A stretch of DNA of 6,602 nucleotides from Bacteroidales bacterium (GTDB lineage: Bacteria > Bacteroidota > Bacteroidia > Bacteroidales > JAADJA01), in contig DAOVYU010000060.1 in the NCBI GenBank assembly GCA_030635465.1, forward strand, positions 1 through 6,602, written 5' to 3'. Position 1 is the first letter of the stretch. The number at the start of each line of letters is the position of its first letter. The notes below the pieces were generated by a model, which saw only the letters and a program-made list of their open reading frames with translations, was not told the DNA's origin and did not search any database. Shown piece after piece: positions 1 through 6,056 of the stretch. The translations under genes were made by a program, and so were the position numbers.

Positions 1-833
1 TAATTTATTGAATGAATGCTAATTTTAGTTGGTGTAGTAACTCTATATTTTTCAACTAAATTACCTGATGAGTTGAATATTTTAATGGTTAAATCTTGCT
101 TATTAGTATAGTCAAGTATTAGATATGAGCATTTCTTAACCGGATTTGGAAATAATGTGATTTTATCTGCTTTTTGATTATTTAATGGAACCGCTACAAT
201 AGGATAAAAGCAAAGTGTATATAGGTCTGTTTTGTACCATATTTCGTCCTCCTGGTAATAACACAGCAGTGTAAAATCATTCCCCCCTGTAATCACAGTC
301 ATATCCCAGCCACTTTGTGTTATTCCAGCCACGCTTCCAATTCCCTCAACCCATTGTTCTTCAAAACCAAAATTTTCATATTCGAATAGTGTGATCCTTT
401 TGCGATACTCATTTGCTGGTTCAATAAATACAGAATCAATATTTATGATGGTTGCTTCCAGTAGCATAAATCCAAAAGGATTGTCGACTATTACCGTATC
501 ACCAATATTTACGGTAAAATCATAAACAAGTCCTTCTTCACCAGCTAAATTGCGCATATAGTATTTATTTTCTTCTTCTTTGATAAATCCATACAATTCC
601 CATTCTTCCATAAATTCATCATACGACTTTAGGATTTTTGTGTAGTTTGATGAGTTGATTACAGTATCGCCCTGAAGCTTTATATAGTAGGAATATAAAA
701 CCCCGCCACAGCCAGGTCATGGCTGGTCGGCAATACTCCAATGTTTTGTTGAATCAATTAGTTGGGGATTGTACTGACCATGGACAGGAAGTATTAGAAT
801 TAAGAAAAAAAGTAAATTGATAAATGTTTTCAT
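1..833 (-). pseudogene. T9SS-sorted secreted protein, interrupted by an in-frame TGA and cut by the window edge
   Basis: Read from the ATG at 833-831, the frame begins with a clear signal peptide (MKTFINLLFFLILILPVHG, then QYNP). It meets TGA at codon 39 (719-717) and then stays open for 238 more codons to the window edge. The downstream part is protein-like, with GDTVI at two places, an EEWELYGFI stretch, and near residues 225-231 the ITLFPNP motif that opens type IX secretion C-terminal sorting domains. About 30 residues of that domain are probably missing beyond the edge. The layout (signal peptide, W, GDTVIN, Y, FMEEW, WVEGIGS, FPNP) recalls a family of uncharacterised secreted Bacteroidota proteins; that is from memory, not a search. 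The ATG lies 21 bp after the amrS stop, so co-transcription is likely. With the TGA read as stop, only a 38-residue peptide is made and any restart product lacks a signal peptide. A sequencing error is the main alternative. Confidence 0.75.
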
Positions 834-854
834 AATGAAAGAGGTTTGGTTTAC

Positions 855-1865
855 TTATAGACAACAATTAGATATAACAAGTTGCTTGCATTTCAAACAA
901 TTTCCAGCCTTATCCAATCCAATAATTTGAGTCTGATATCCAGTTCGCTCAATTACTTTAGAATTGCATTTCTCGCAAAAGGTATCTTGCCCTTCACCTG
1001 ATCTGATATTACCCAGGTATACATAATTCAACTTTTCTTTTGCTATAGCATATAGCTGATTTAGCTTTTCGGTGGATGTGGCTTCTTTTGACATTTTGTA
1101 CATCGGGAAATACCTGGAAATATGTAAAACAGTATCTTCTCCGGTTTCATTTACAATCCAATCAACCATTCCCCTGAATTCTTTTTCACTATCATTTGTT
1201 TCAGTAATTATCAAATTAGTGATTTCGATGTGCTTGTTATGTTTTGTCAACAATTTGATGGTCTCTAAAACAGGAGCAAGTTTCGAGGATGTATGCTGTT
1301 TGTAAAATTGTTCGGTAAATGCTTTTAAATCCACACTAAATGCATCCATGTATGGTAAAAGTTTTTCCAGAGGTTTTGAATTTATAAAACCATTAGTTAC
1401 CATTACTGTTTTTAGCTGTTCCTGTTTGGCGAGTAGTGCAATATCAAACATATATTCATACCAAACGGTAGGCTCGTTATAAGTGAAAGCAATGCCCAGA
1501 TTGTCTGATCGACTTTTTGCAAGGTTCACGATATCAGCAGGAGAATTTGATCTCAAATAAGGATGATTATCAATACCCGATTGTGAAATTTCCCAATTCT
1601 GACAAAAACTGCAATGCAAATTACATCCAATACTTCCGATCGAAAAAATTGTTTTTCCGGGAAAGAAATGATACAATGGTTTTTTTTCAATGGGATCAAA
1701 ATTATAGGAACAAATCTGGCGATAATTTTCAGAGATTAATTTGCCTTCGAAATTTTTACGTACCCTGCACGATCCTCTTTTACCATCTTGAATGATACAT
1801 TCATGAGGGCATAAATAACATTTTACCTGACCATCCAACTTTTCATAAAAAGAGGCTTCTTTCAT
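855..1865 (-). CDS. amrS: AmmeMemoRadiSam system radical SAM enzyme (AmrS)
   Basis: This 336-residue protein is a radical SAM enzyme of the AmrS type, related to pyruvate formate-lyase activating enzymes. C81, C85 and C88 in CNLHCSFCQNW form the CxxxCxxC motif that binds the [4Fe-4S] cluster used to cleave S-adenosylmethionine. An N-terminal cysteine set (C16, C19, C23, C33 in VKCYLCPHEC...GSC) and a C-terminal CxxC...CxxC zinc-ribbon-like module (C297, C300, C323, C326) are typical of the family. The substrate is not established. The family is named for co-occurrence with Memo and AMMECR1 proteins, but neither is in this window. The protein ends in NCCL, where I would expect a more usual PG-W-like end. 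The ATG at 1865 gives a full N-terminus; no strong Shine-Dalgarno is expected in Bacteroidota. The Mut7-C gene lies 42 bp upstream and the T9SS gene 21 bp downstream, so an operon is likely. Confidence 0.9.
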   Translation of the reverse strand: MKEASFYEKLDGQVKCYLCPHECIIQDGKRGSCRVRKNFEGKLISENYRQICSYNFDPIEKKPLYHFFPGKTIFSIGSIGCNLHCSFCQNWEISQSGIDNHPYLRSNSPADIVNLAKSRSDNLGIAFTYNEPTVWYEYMFDIALLAKQEQLKTVMVTNGFINSKPLEKLLPYMDAFSVDLKAFTEQFYKQHTSSKLAPVLETIKLLTKHNKHIEITNLIITETNDSEKEFRGMVDWIVNETGEDTVLHISRYFPMYKMSKEATSTEKLNQLYAIAKEKLNYVYLGNIRSGEGQDTFCEKCNSKVIERTGYQTQIIGLDKAGNCLKCKQLVISNCCL

Positions 1866-1907
1866 TGTTTTTGCAATCTTAATTTTGCTCCCTATAAAAA
1901 TACTGAT

Positions 1908-2654
1908 TTATTTTGATTTTTGCAGACTATTAATTTGATCTATGATGTTGTGATAATGAGATCCCTCCCAGTAAACCTTCTTGCAATTAATGCATTGAAA
2001 AAATTCATTGAAGTATTTACGGGTTTTGGGTTTCAGCAGATGTTCAATATCTTCTTGGCAAACTATTACAATTGATCCGTTGCATTCAAAACATCTGTTT
2101 AATGGTTGAATATTTTTACTTAAATCAAATCGGTCAATTACCTCCCTTAATTGGTCTTTTGGATTTGTTGATCTGACGAAGTATCCATGTGTGACCTGTT
2201 TATTTTTTAAAATTCCAATATCACGGGTAAGGATAATTCTTTTTTCCGAATGGGAAGTTGCAATGATATAAGGATCGGAATAATTATTTTCGTAGAGGGT
2301 GTCGAATCCGATCATTCGCAAGTATTTTGCAAGCTTACCAAGATGAACATCCAGGATGAATTTGGTTATTCTCAGCGGTCTGGGTCTTAATCTGGTTACA
2401 TCAGAAATGTCAAAACTTTCAAATACAGGATATACAGAAATTTGATCCCGATCTTTAGCTTTAAAAGTAAAATCAACAGATTTTCTGTTTACTAATATCA
2501 AATCAACTTCGGTATGTGGACCCCCAATTGATTCAATCACATCCTTGATAGACATATTTCCTTTGAAAGTGTGTTTAAAAGTAATTTTTCTTTTATACCG
2601 AGGAAGAAAGTCATTCAGTTCTTCATAGAACCTTATTTGAATTGTAGTCGGCAT
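1908..2654 (-). CDS. Ubiquitin-like domain fused to Mut7-C (PIN-like) RNase domain with zinc ribbon
   Basis: This 248-residue protein has two parts. Residues 1-85 match the beta-grasp, ubiquitin-like Mut7-C N-terminal domain (IQIRFYEELNDFL...VDLILVNRKSVDF...DQISVYPVFESFD). Residues 98-230 match the Mut7-C RNase domain, formerly DUF82: FILDVHLGKLAKYLRMIGFDT with D102 and D118, ILTRD with D145, then a zinc ribbon with C188, C191, C221 and C224. The acidic residues sit where PIN-fold nucleases bind metal, so a small cytoplasmic RNase is predicted. This fusion is a recognised bacterial architecture, though its substrate is not known to me; the beta-grasp domain may mediate RNA or protein contact. 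The ATG at 2654 starts directly before the first beta strand. It lies 42 bp upstream of amrS and 108 bp after the ceramidase-like gene, a gap that holds an inverted repeat. Confidence 0.88.
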   Translation of the reverse strand: MPTTIQIRFYEELNDFLPRYKRKITFKHTFKGNMSIKDVIESIGGPHTEVDLILVNRKSVDFTFKAKDRDQISVYPVFESFDISDVTRLRPRPLRITKFILDVHLGKLAKYLRMIGFDTLYENNYSDPYIIATSHSEKRIILTRDIGILKNKQVTHGYFVRSTNPKDQLREVIDRFDLSKNIQPLNRCFECNGSIVIVCQEDIEHLLKPKTRKYFNEFFQCINCKKVYWEGSHYHNIIDQINSLQKSK

Positions 2655-2697
2655 ATTGAATTTGTTTATGATGAACTTACATCTGCAAATCGAAGAA

Positions 2698-2725
2698 GCT
2701 AAATTGAATCTCTGGTAAATTTAGC
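2698..2725. repeat. Perfect 8-bp inverted repeat in the gap between the ceramidase-like and Mut7-C genes
   Basis: GCTAAATT (2698-2705) and AATTTAGC (2718-2725) are exact reverse complements around a 12-base loop. On the minus strand the repeat lies about 38 bases after the ceramidase-like stop and 44 bases before the Mut7-C start. No T-tract follows it on that strand, so it is a poor intrinsic terminator. It could be an operator or a 5' UTR hairpin. The partly overlapping TTTAGCA heptamer is repeated in tandem at 2720-2726 and 2731-2737. The element is AT-rich, so chance is possible. Confidence 0.35.
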
Positions 2726-2762
2726 AAATGTTTAGCACTATCACTAGAATACCAGTTATCTA

Positions 2763-3490
2763 TTAAGTTTGAAATGAAATGTGATTGTCTACAGAATGTA
2801 ATTCAATTTCCAGTTGTTGGAAATGATAAAGGTATGCCAGTATATAATATGCTCCAATACCTGTAAATGTATGCCACAAAAAGTGTGTTCCCATTGGTAG
2901 GAAGTTTAGGGAATAGGCATCAAGTTCTCTGAATGCAAGTGCCAGGCTAAAAGGAGAAATACCGCGGAAAACATAAATGAGCGCGTAAAACCGTGTGTTA
3001 ATAAAAGGAATAACAGCGGAAGACCTGTAATTACTCCTGTTATGGCATATGAAATATTAATGGCTGCATGTGAAGGTAATTTACCGAATAAGAGAAAACG
3101 GAAAGCAAATGAAATGATAATTACAAAAAACACATACCACCATCGCTTAAACACCTTAACCCAAAAATAGATGCTCAACGATAAAGTGAGGATTGCTGTT
3201 GGCAACACATCCATAAACAGAAAAAACTGTGATACCCTGAAAGCATGGAATAATGTACTTCCTGTGCCACCCAATACCATGAGTGGAATGGCGAAAATCA
3301 GAAATCTGTAATCCTTGAATTGACCACGAATCTTGAATAACCAAATAATTGCCGGTATTACGATCATCAAAGATGAAATAGCATTCCATGGTTCCACAAT
3401 CCAATGATCAGGATTAGTTTCTGTATATATTGGCCCACCATCACTTAAAGAGTGATTATACCAATCCCGTGCTGAATTTTTCGGGTCCAT
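2763..3490 (-). pseudogene. Alkaline-ceramidase-like (CREST family) membrane protein, one-base frameshift
   Basis: From the ATG at 3490 the first frame gives IVEPWNAISS, GGTGSTLFHAF (S79, H82) and FMDVLP (D94), the conserved motifs of alkaline-ceramidase-type CREST membrane hydrolases, among several hydrophobic helices. It then ends early at 2908-2906 with an uncharacteristic tail. In the -1 frame the expected C-terminus continues: SLALAFRELDAYS, then LPMGTHFLWHTFTGIGAYY, to TAA at 2765-2763. The two histidines of GTHFLWH would complete the metal site with H82 and D94. The switch maps to the TTTT run at 2952-2949; adding one T gives a continuous 242-residue protein, a normal family length. 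Without it the product lacks the last helix and two metal ligands. By family it would hydrolyse ceramide-like amides in the membrane, which fits sphingolipid-making Bacteroidota. A homopolymer sequencing error is as likely as true gene loss. Confidence 0.88.
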
Positions 3491-3672
3491 TGTAGATTTA
3501 CTAGTTATTTAATAACAAACTTTTGTTTACTTTTTTTATCCATTTAAGCGAAAATGAGATACTTACATTGTTTAACTTTAATTAACCTTCGTAAAAGGAA
3601 ATTGTTTTTGTAAATTTCAATTTTTCCGTAATTTTACATCCTGAATTTCTATAATTTCCCAACATAAGTTAG
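3491..3672. other. Divergent intergenic region
   Basis: This 182-bp AT-rich gap separates the minus-strand ceramidase-like gene from the plus-strand glycosyltransferase. I see a good plus-strand promoter candidate at 3607-3636 (listed separately). I found no convincing TAnnTTTG box for the minus-strand gene. A short palindrome AACAAA-CT-TTTGTT lies about 25 bases upstream of the minus-strand start but is too simple to call an operator. Confidence 0.5.
3607..3636 (+). promoter_or_regulatory. Candidate Bacteroidota sigma-ABfr promoter for the glycosyltransferase
   Basis: TTTG at 3607-3610 is followed after 18 bases by TAATTTTA at 3629-3636, which matches the Bacteroidota -7 consensus TAnnTTTG at all but the last base. 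The expected transcript start near 3643 leaves a leader of about 30 bases before the ATG at 3673. AT-rich sequence makes chance matches common. Confidence 0.45.
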
Positions 3673-4695
3673 ATGGACGGTAAGGTCGCAGTTGTGATAT
3701 TGAATTGGAATGGTAAGAACTTCCTGGAACAGTTCCTCCCAAGGGTAATTGATTACAGTAAGGATTTTGCGGAAATCGTTGTGGCTGATAATGATTCTTC
3801 TGATGATTCTGTTGTTTATTTACAGAACAATTTCCCGGAAGTCAGGATTATACAAAATGAAATAAACGGAGGTTTTGCCAAAGGGTACAATGATGCCTTA
3901 GCTCAGGTAAATGCTGAATATTATATCCTTCTCAATTCCGATATTGAAGTTACTCCCAACTGGATAAAACCTATTATTGACTTAATGGATGCAAATCCAG
4001 AAATAGCTGCTTGTCAGCCCAAATTGATGTCATATTATGAGCGGGAAAAATTTGAATATGCAGGTGCGGCAGGAGGTTTTATAGATAAATATGGTTATCC
4101 TTTTTGTCGGGGAAGATTATTCCAAACCCTTGAGGCTGACGGAGGTCAATATGATGATGTTAACGAGATTTTTTGGGCGACAGGGGCTTGTTTGTTTGTA
4201 CGTGCTGAAATTTATCACAAGCTGGGTGGTTTGGATGAACGTTTTTTTGCCCATATGGAAGAGATAGATTTTTGCTGGCGTGCAAAAATTGACGGATACA
4301 AAATAATGTTTTGTCCTGACTCAACTGTATATCATGTAGGAGGAGGAACCCTTCCAAAAAAATCATGGAAAAAAACATACCTCAATATGCGGAATAACAA
4401 CATCATGTTGTATAAAAATATTCCGGACGACAGGTTAAAAAAAGTATTCTTAGCCAGGTTATTCCTGGATGGTGTTGCGGCTATCAAGTTCCTTTTTGAT
4501 GGTGGTGTTATGGATATGTTTGCTGTGGTAAAAGCACACTGGAAATTCTTTTTTATGATCCCGGAGTTAAGGCGGGAACGTTGGGCCAGAGAACCTGAGG
4601 CGGTTTCAAAAATATACCAGAAGAACCTTGTTTATGAGTATTTTTTGATGCGGAAGAAGACATTTGGGGAATTGAACCAGGATTTATTCAGTTAA
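3673..4695 (+). CDS. Family 2 glycosyltransferase (rhamnosyltransferase-like)
   Basis: This 340-residue protein is a cytoplasmic GT-A-fold glycosyltransferase that should transfer a sugar from a nucleotide donor. The nucleotide-binding start is VAVVILNWNG (5-14), followed by VVADNDSSDDS (36-46), the metal and sugar-nucleotide NSD triad (88-90), the FWATGACLFVRAEIY segment (168-181), the catalytic-type acidic motif MEEIDFCWR (195-203), and HVGGGT (221-226). These features fit the WbbL/rhamnosyltransferase branch that builds cell-surface polysaccharides. The last 110 residues hold hydrophobic and amphipathic stretches but no certain transmembrane helix, and may bind the membrane face. The donor and acceptor cannot be read from sequence. 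No other polysaccharide gene is in the window, so it is not visibly part of a large surface-glycan cluster. Its stop codon overlaps that of aroQ on the other strand. Confidence 0.9.
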   Translation: MDGKVAVVILNWNGKNFLEQFLPRVIDYSKDFAEIVVADNDSSDDSVVYLQNNFPEVRIIQNEINGGFAKGYNDALAQVNAEYYILLNSDIEVTPNWIKPIIDLMDANPEIAACQPKLMSYYEREKFEYAGAAGGFIDKYGYPFCRGRLFQTLEADGGQYDDVNEIFWATGACLFVRAEIYHKLGGLDERFFAHMEEIDFCWRAKIDGYKIMFCPDSTVYHVGGGTLPKKSWKKTYLNMRNNNIMLYKNIPDDRLKKVFLARLFLDGVAAIKFLFDGGVMDMFAVVKAHWKFFFMIPELRRERWAREPEAVSKIYQKNLVYEYFLMRKKTFGELNQDLFS

Positions 4696-5114
4696 TCATT
4701 TTCAACCAGTCCCATCATTGCCAACCGATAAGAATCCATTCCAAATCCAATAATTGATCCTTTGGTATTTGGTGCTATTAATGACACATGCCGGTAATCT
4801 TCTCGAGAAAAAATATTGGAAATGTGGACTTCAATAACGGAAGTTTTAATTGCAGCTACAGCATCTGCGATAGCAACTGAAGTATGTGTATAACCACCGG
4901 CATTTAAAATGATCCCATCATACGAAAAACCAACTTCATGCAGTTTGTTGATGATCTCTCCTTCCACATTGCTTTGATAGTAATCAATTTGTAGCTGCTG
5001 AAATTCACTTTTTAACTGAGATAAATAATCATCAAAAGTGATTATACCATAGATCGAGGTTTCTCTTTTTCCCAGCAAATTCAAATTTGGTCCGTTGATG
5101 ATATAGATTTTCAT
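4692..5114 (-). CDS. aroQ: 3-dehydroquinate dehydratase, type II
   Basis: AroQ dehydrates 3-dehydroquinate to 3-dehydroshikimate, step three of the shikimate pathway, as a dodecameric cytoplasmic enzyme. The 140-residue length is normal. The family motifs are all present: INGPNLNLLGKRE at the start, R17 and Y22 (active-site arginine and tyrosine), QSNVEGE, LNAGGYTHTS with N71 and H77, IEVHISN with E95 and H97, and DYRHVS with R108. The usual QSNHEGE motif has valine instead of histidine at residue 50. The start at 5114 was chosen because it places MKIYIINGPNLNLLG exactly at the family's N-terminus; extending to an upstream ATG at 5222 would add 36 unconserved residues and overlap the divergent gene at 5210. 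A good -7 promoter box lies at 5138-5131. The gene stands alone, convergent with the glycosyltransferase. Confidence 0.95.
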   Translation of the reverse strand: MKIYIINGPNLNLLGKRETSIYGIITFDDYLSQLKSEFQQLQIDYYQSNVEGEIINKLHEVGFSYDGIILNAGGYTHTSVAIADAVAAIKTSVIEVHISNIFSREDYRHVSLIAPNTKGSIIGFGMDSYRLAMMGLVEND

Positions 5115-5118
5115 TGTG

Positions 5119-5146
5119 TTGATATATTTACAAAAGTATAAAATTG
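5119..5146 (+). promoter_or_regulatory. Weak candidate promoter for the DUF434 gene
   Basis: TTG at 5119-5121 and TAAAATTG at 5139-5146 (seven of eight matches to TAnnTTTG) are 17 bases apart on the plus strand. A start near 5153 would give a leader of about 57 bases. The pair overlaps the opposing aroQ box. Confidence 0.25.
5131..5138 (-). promoter_or_regulatory. Candidate -7 promoter box for aroQ
   Basis: On the minus strand the sequence reads TACTTTTG, an exact match to the Bacteroidota -7 consensus TAnnTTTG, 16 bases before the aroQ ATG. The transcript would have a leader of about 10 bases. No clear TTG is present at the right distance upstream, so the -33 element is weak. The box supports the start at 5114 over the longer reading frame. 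Confidence 0.45.
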
Positions 5147-5209
5147 CATGAATTTGGTAAATCATAGTTTTAAAATGATTGATTAACTTTATCATGAAAT
5201 TATTTTGTA

Positions 5210-5881
5210 ATGCAATTGTCAATAGATTTTAACGAAGCAGCTTCCGACTATCATTCTTTTCTCCAAAAGAAATATCCCCAAAAGACCATTTTAAAACTTG
5301 TAGGGGACAGGTATAAATTAAGTCGCTCAGAAAGGTCAATGCTTTACAGGGGAATTTCAAAGGATGAAGAAAATATGATCCGATCTGAAAAATTGATTCA
5401 TATGAGTTTTGTAAAGGATCAAGATCTATTTATTGATGGACTGAATCAAATTTTTACCATTGCCAGTTACCTGAATGGAAATATCGTTTTTATTTCTTCA
5501 GATGGATTTTTGAGAGATGCTTCCGAAATGCATGGAAAACCGTTTAGAACTGAATTATTAGAAAGATCTATAGAACTTATTGATGTGTATTGCAAATCCC
5601 TTAACCTGAAACAGCTCTTATTTTATATTGATCAGCAGGTGAATAAATATGAAAAGATAAAATTCCTGTTGTCCAAGAGAATTTCTGAACAACAAATAAT
5701 TATTTCAGATCAGGTAGATAAGACCTTAGTAAAATTAACTTCTGGTATTATTGCTACCTCTGATTCACAGATCATTGAAAATACTAATCTGGATATTTTT
5801 GATCTGGCTTACCATACATTGAAATTTCATTTTAATCCAAATTTTATCGATTTAAATAATTTGAATATTAAAAAACCTTAA
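5210..5881 (+). CDS. DUF434/DUF5616 domain protein
   Basis: This 223-residue protein matches, from memory, the COG2454-type family with an N-terminal DUF434 domain (residues 8-60: AASDYHSFLQKKYPQ, LVGDRYKLSRSER, LYRG) and a C-terminal DUF5616 domain (72-215). No experimental function is known to me. The second part has ordered acidic motifs: FIDGLN (D76), SSDGFLRD (D98, D103), FYID (D141), ISDQVD (D167) and ATSDSQII (D185). This spacing resembles PIN- or NYN-like metal-dependent nucleases, where a DG-N motif ends the first strand and a TSD motif lies late in the fold; that is inference. There is no signal peptide or transmembrane segment, so it should be cytoplasmic. The ATG at 5210 is 95 bp from aroQ, transcribed divergently. 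Its TAA (5879-5881) lies inside the promoter candidate of the downstream riboswitch transcript. Confidence 0.8.
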   Translation: MQLSIDFNEAASDYHSFLQKKYPQKTILKLVGDRYKLSRSERSMLYRGISKDEENMIRSEKLIHMSFVKDQDLFIDGLNQIFTIASYLNGNIVFISSDGFLRDASEMHGKPFRTELLERSIELIDVYCKSLNLKQLLFYIDQQVNKYEKIKFLLSKRISEQQIIISDQVDKTLVKLTSGIIATSDSQIIENTNLDIFDLAYHTLKFHFNPNFIDLNNLNIKKP

Positions 5882-5886
5882 TTTTG
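5860..5886 (+). promoter_or_regulatory. Candidate promoter for the TPP riboswitch/TonB receptor transcript
   Basis: TAATTTTG at 5879-5886 is an exact TAnnTTTG -7 box and includes the DUF434 stop codon. TTTG at 5860-5863 is the nearest -33-like element, but its 15-base spacing is shorter than the usual 17-23. Transcription would begin near 5893, a few bases before the riboswitch aptamer, which is what a riboswitch leader needs. Confidence 0.5.
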
Positions 5887-5899
5887 TCTTATCAATTCA

Positions 5900-6056
5900 G
5901 ATGGGGTGCCCAACAGATTGATAATTGTCCGTTTATTATTGACTATTGAATAGTGCGTTTTTTTGTAGTATTCAATTAGACAATAGACAATTATCAATAA
6001 AGAAGGGCTGAGAGCATACTCTTGAACCTGATCCGGGTAATGCCGGCGTAGGAAAA
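5900..6056 (+). ncRNA. TPP riboswitch (THI element) with an enlarged P3 arm
   Basis: The thiamin pyrophosphate aptamer is recognised by CTGAGA (6008-6013), which binds the pyrimidine ring, and by GAACCTGATCCGGGTAATG plus CCGGCGTAGG (6024-6052), which forms P4/P5 and binds the pyrophosphate. The 5' half, GGGGTGCCC, lies at 5903-5911. P2 is GGGGU (5903-5907) with ACUCU (6018-6022), including two G-U pairs. P3 is GCCC (5908-5911) with GGGC (6005-6008). Between the P3 strands sits an 82-nt hairpin (5917-5998), making the aptamer about 150 nt instead of roughly 100. P1 is not clear. Binding of TPP normally turns expression off. The controlled gene is the TonB-dependent receptor starting at 6284. 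The exact outer limits are uncertain by several bases. Confidence 0.93.
5917..5998. repeat. 82-bp palindromic AT-rich hairpin inside riboswitch P3
   Basis: ATTGATAATTGTC (5917-5929) and GACAATTATCAAT (5986-5998) are perfect 13-bp inverted repeats. Inside them, TATTG/CAATA (5937-5941 with 5981-5985) and ATTGAATA/TATTCAAT (5945-5952 with 5969-5976) continue the stem after a 7-base bulge and small mismatches, closing on a 16-base loop with seven Ts. It resembles a small palindromic intergenic repeat or MITE-like element, but no target-site duplication is evident. Confidence 0.8.

Noticed and set aside
677..719. Selenocysteine recoding of the TGA at 717-719, since a 9-bp hairpin (GTTTTATAT/ATATAAAGC) begins about 15 bases downstream.
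   Set aside because: The loop UCCUACU lacks the G/GU features of bacterial SECIS apical loops, the stem is AU-rich, and T9SS-sorted secreted proteins are not known selenoproteins. No Sec machinery is in the window.
1072..1795. Plus-strand ORFs inside amrS (1072-1305 and 1517-1795).
   Set aside because: They are shadows of a well-conserved gene on the other strand.
2940..2960. Programmed -1 frameshifting in the ceramidase-like gene.
   Set aside because: The junction reads C CTT TTA, which is not a proper X XXY YYZ slippery heptamer, and I saw no strong stimulatory hairpin just downstream. This family is not known to use frameshifting.
3156..3404. Second minus-strand ORF of 82 codons inside the ceramidase-like gene.
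   Set aside because: It is an alternative frame of the conserved 5' part and does not match the family motifs; it is also not the frame that carries the displaced C-terminus.
3514..3527. Palindrome AACAAA-CT-TTTGTT upstream of the ceramidase-like gene as an operator.
   Set aside because: It is short, made of low-complexity A/T runs and has no second copy nearby.
4160..4378. Minus-strand ORF of 72 codons inside the glycosyltransferase.
   Set aside because: It lies opposite the conserved acidic motif region and looks like a shadow frame.
5115..5222. Longer aroQ reading frame starting at 5222.
   Set aside because: It adds 36 unconserved residues before the invariant MKIYIINGPNLN start, overlaps the divergent gene, and runs through the promoter box.
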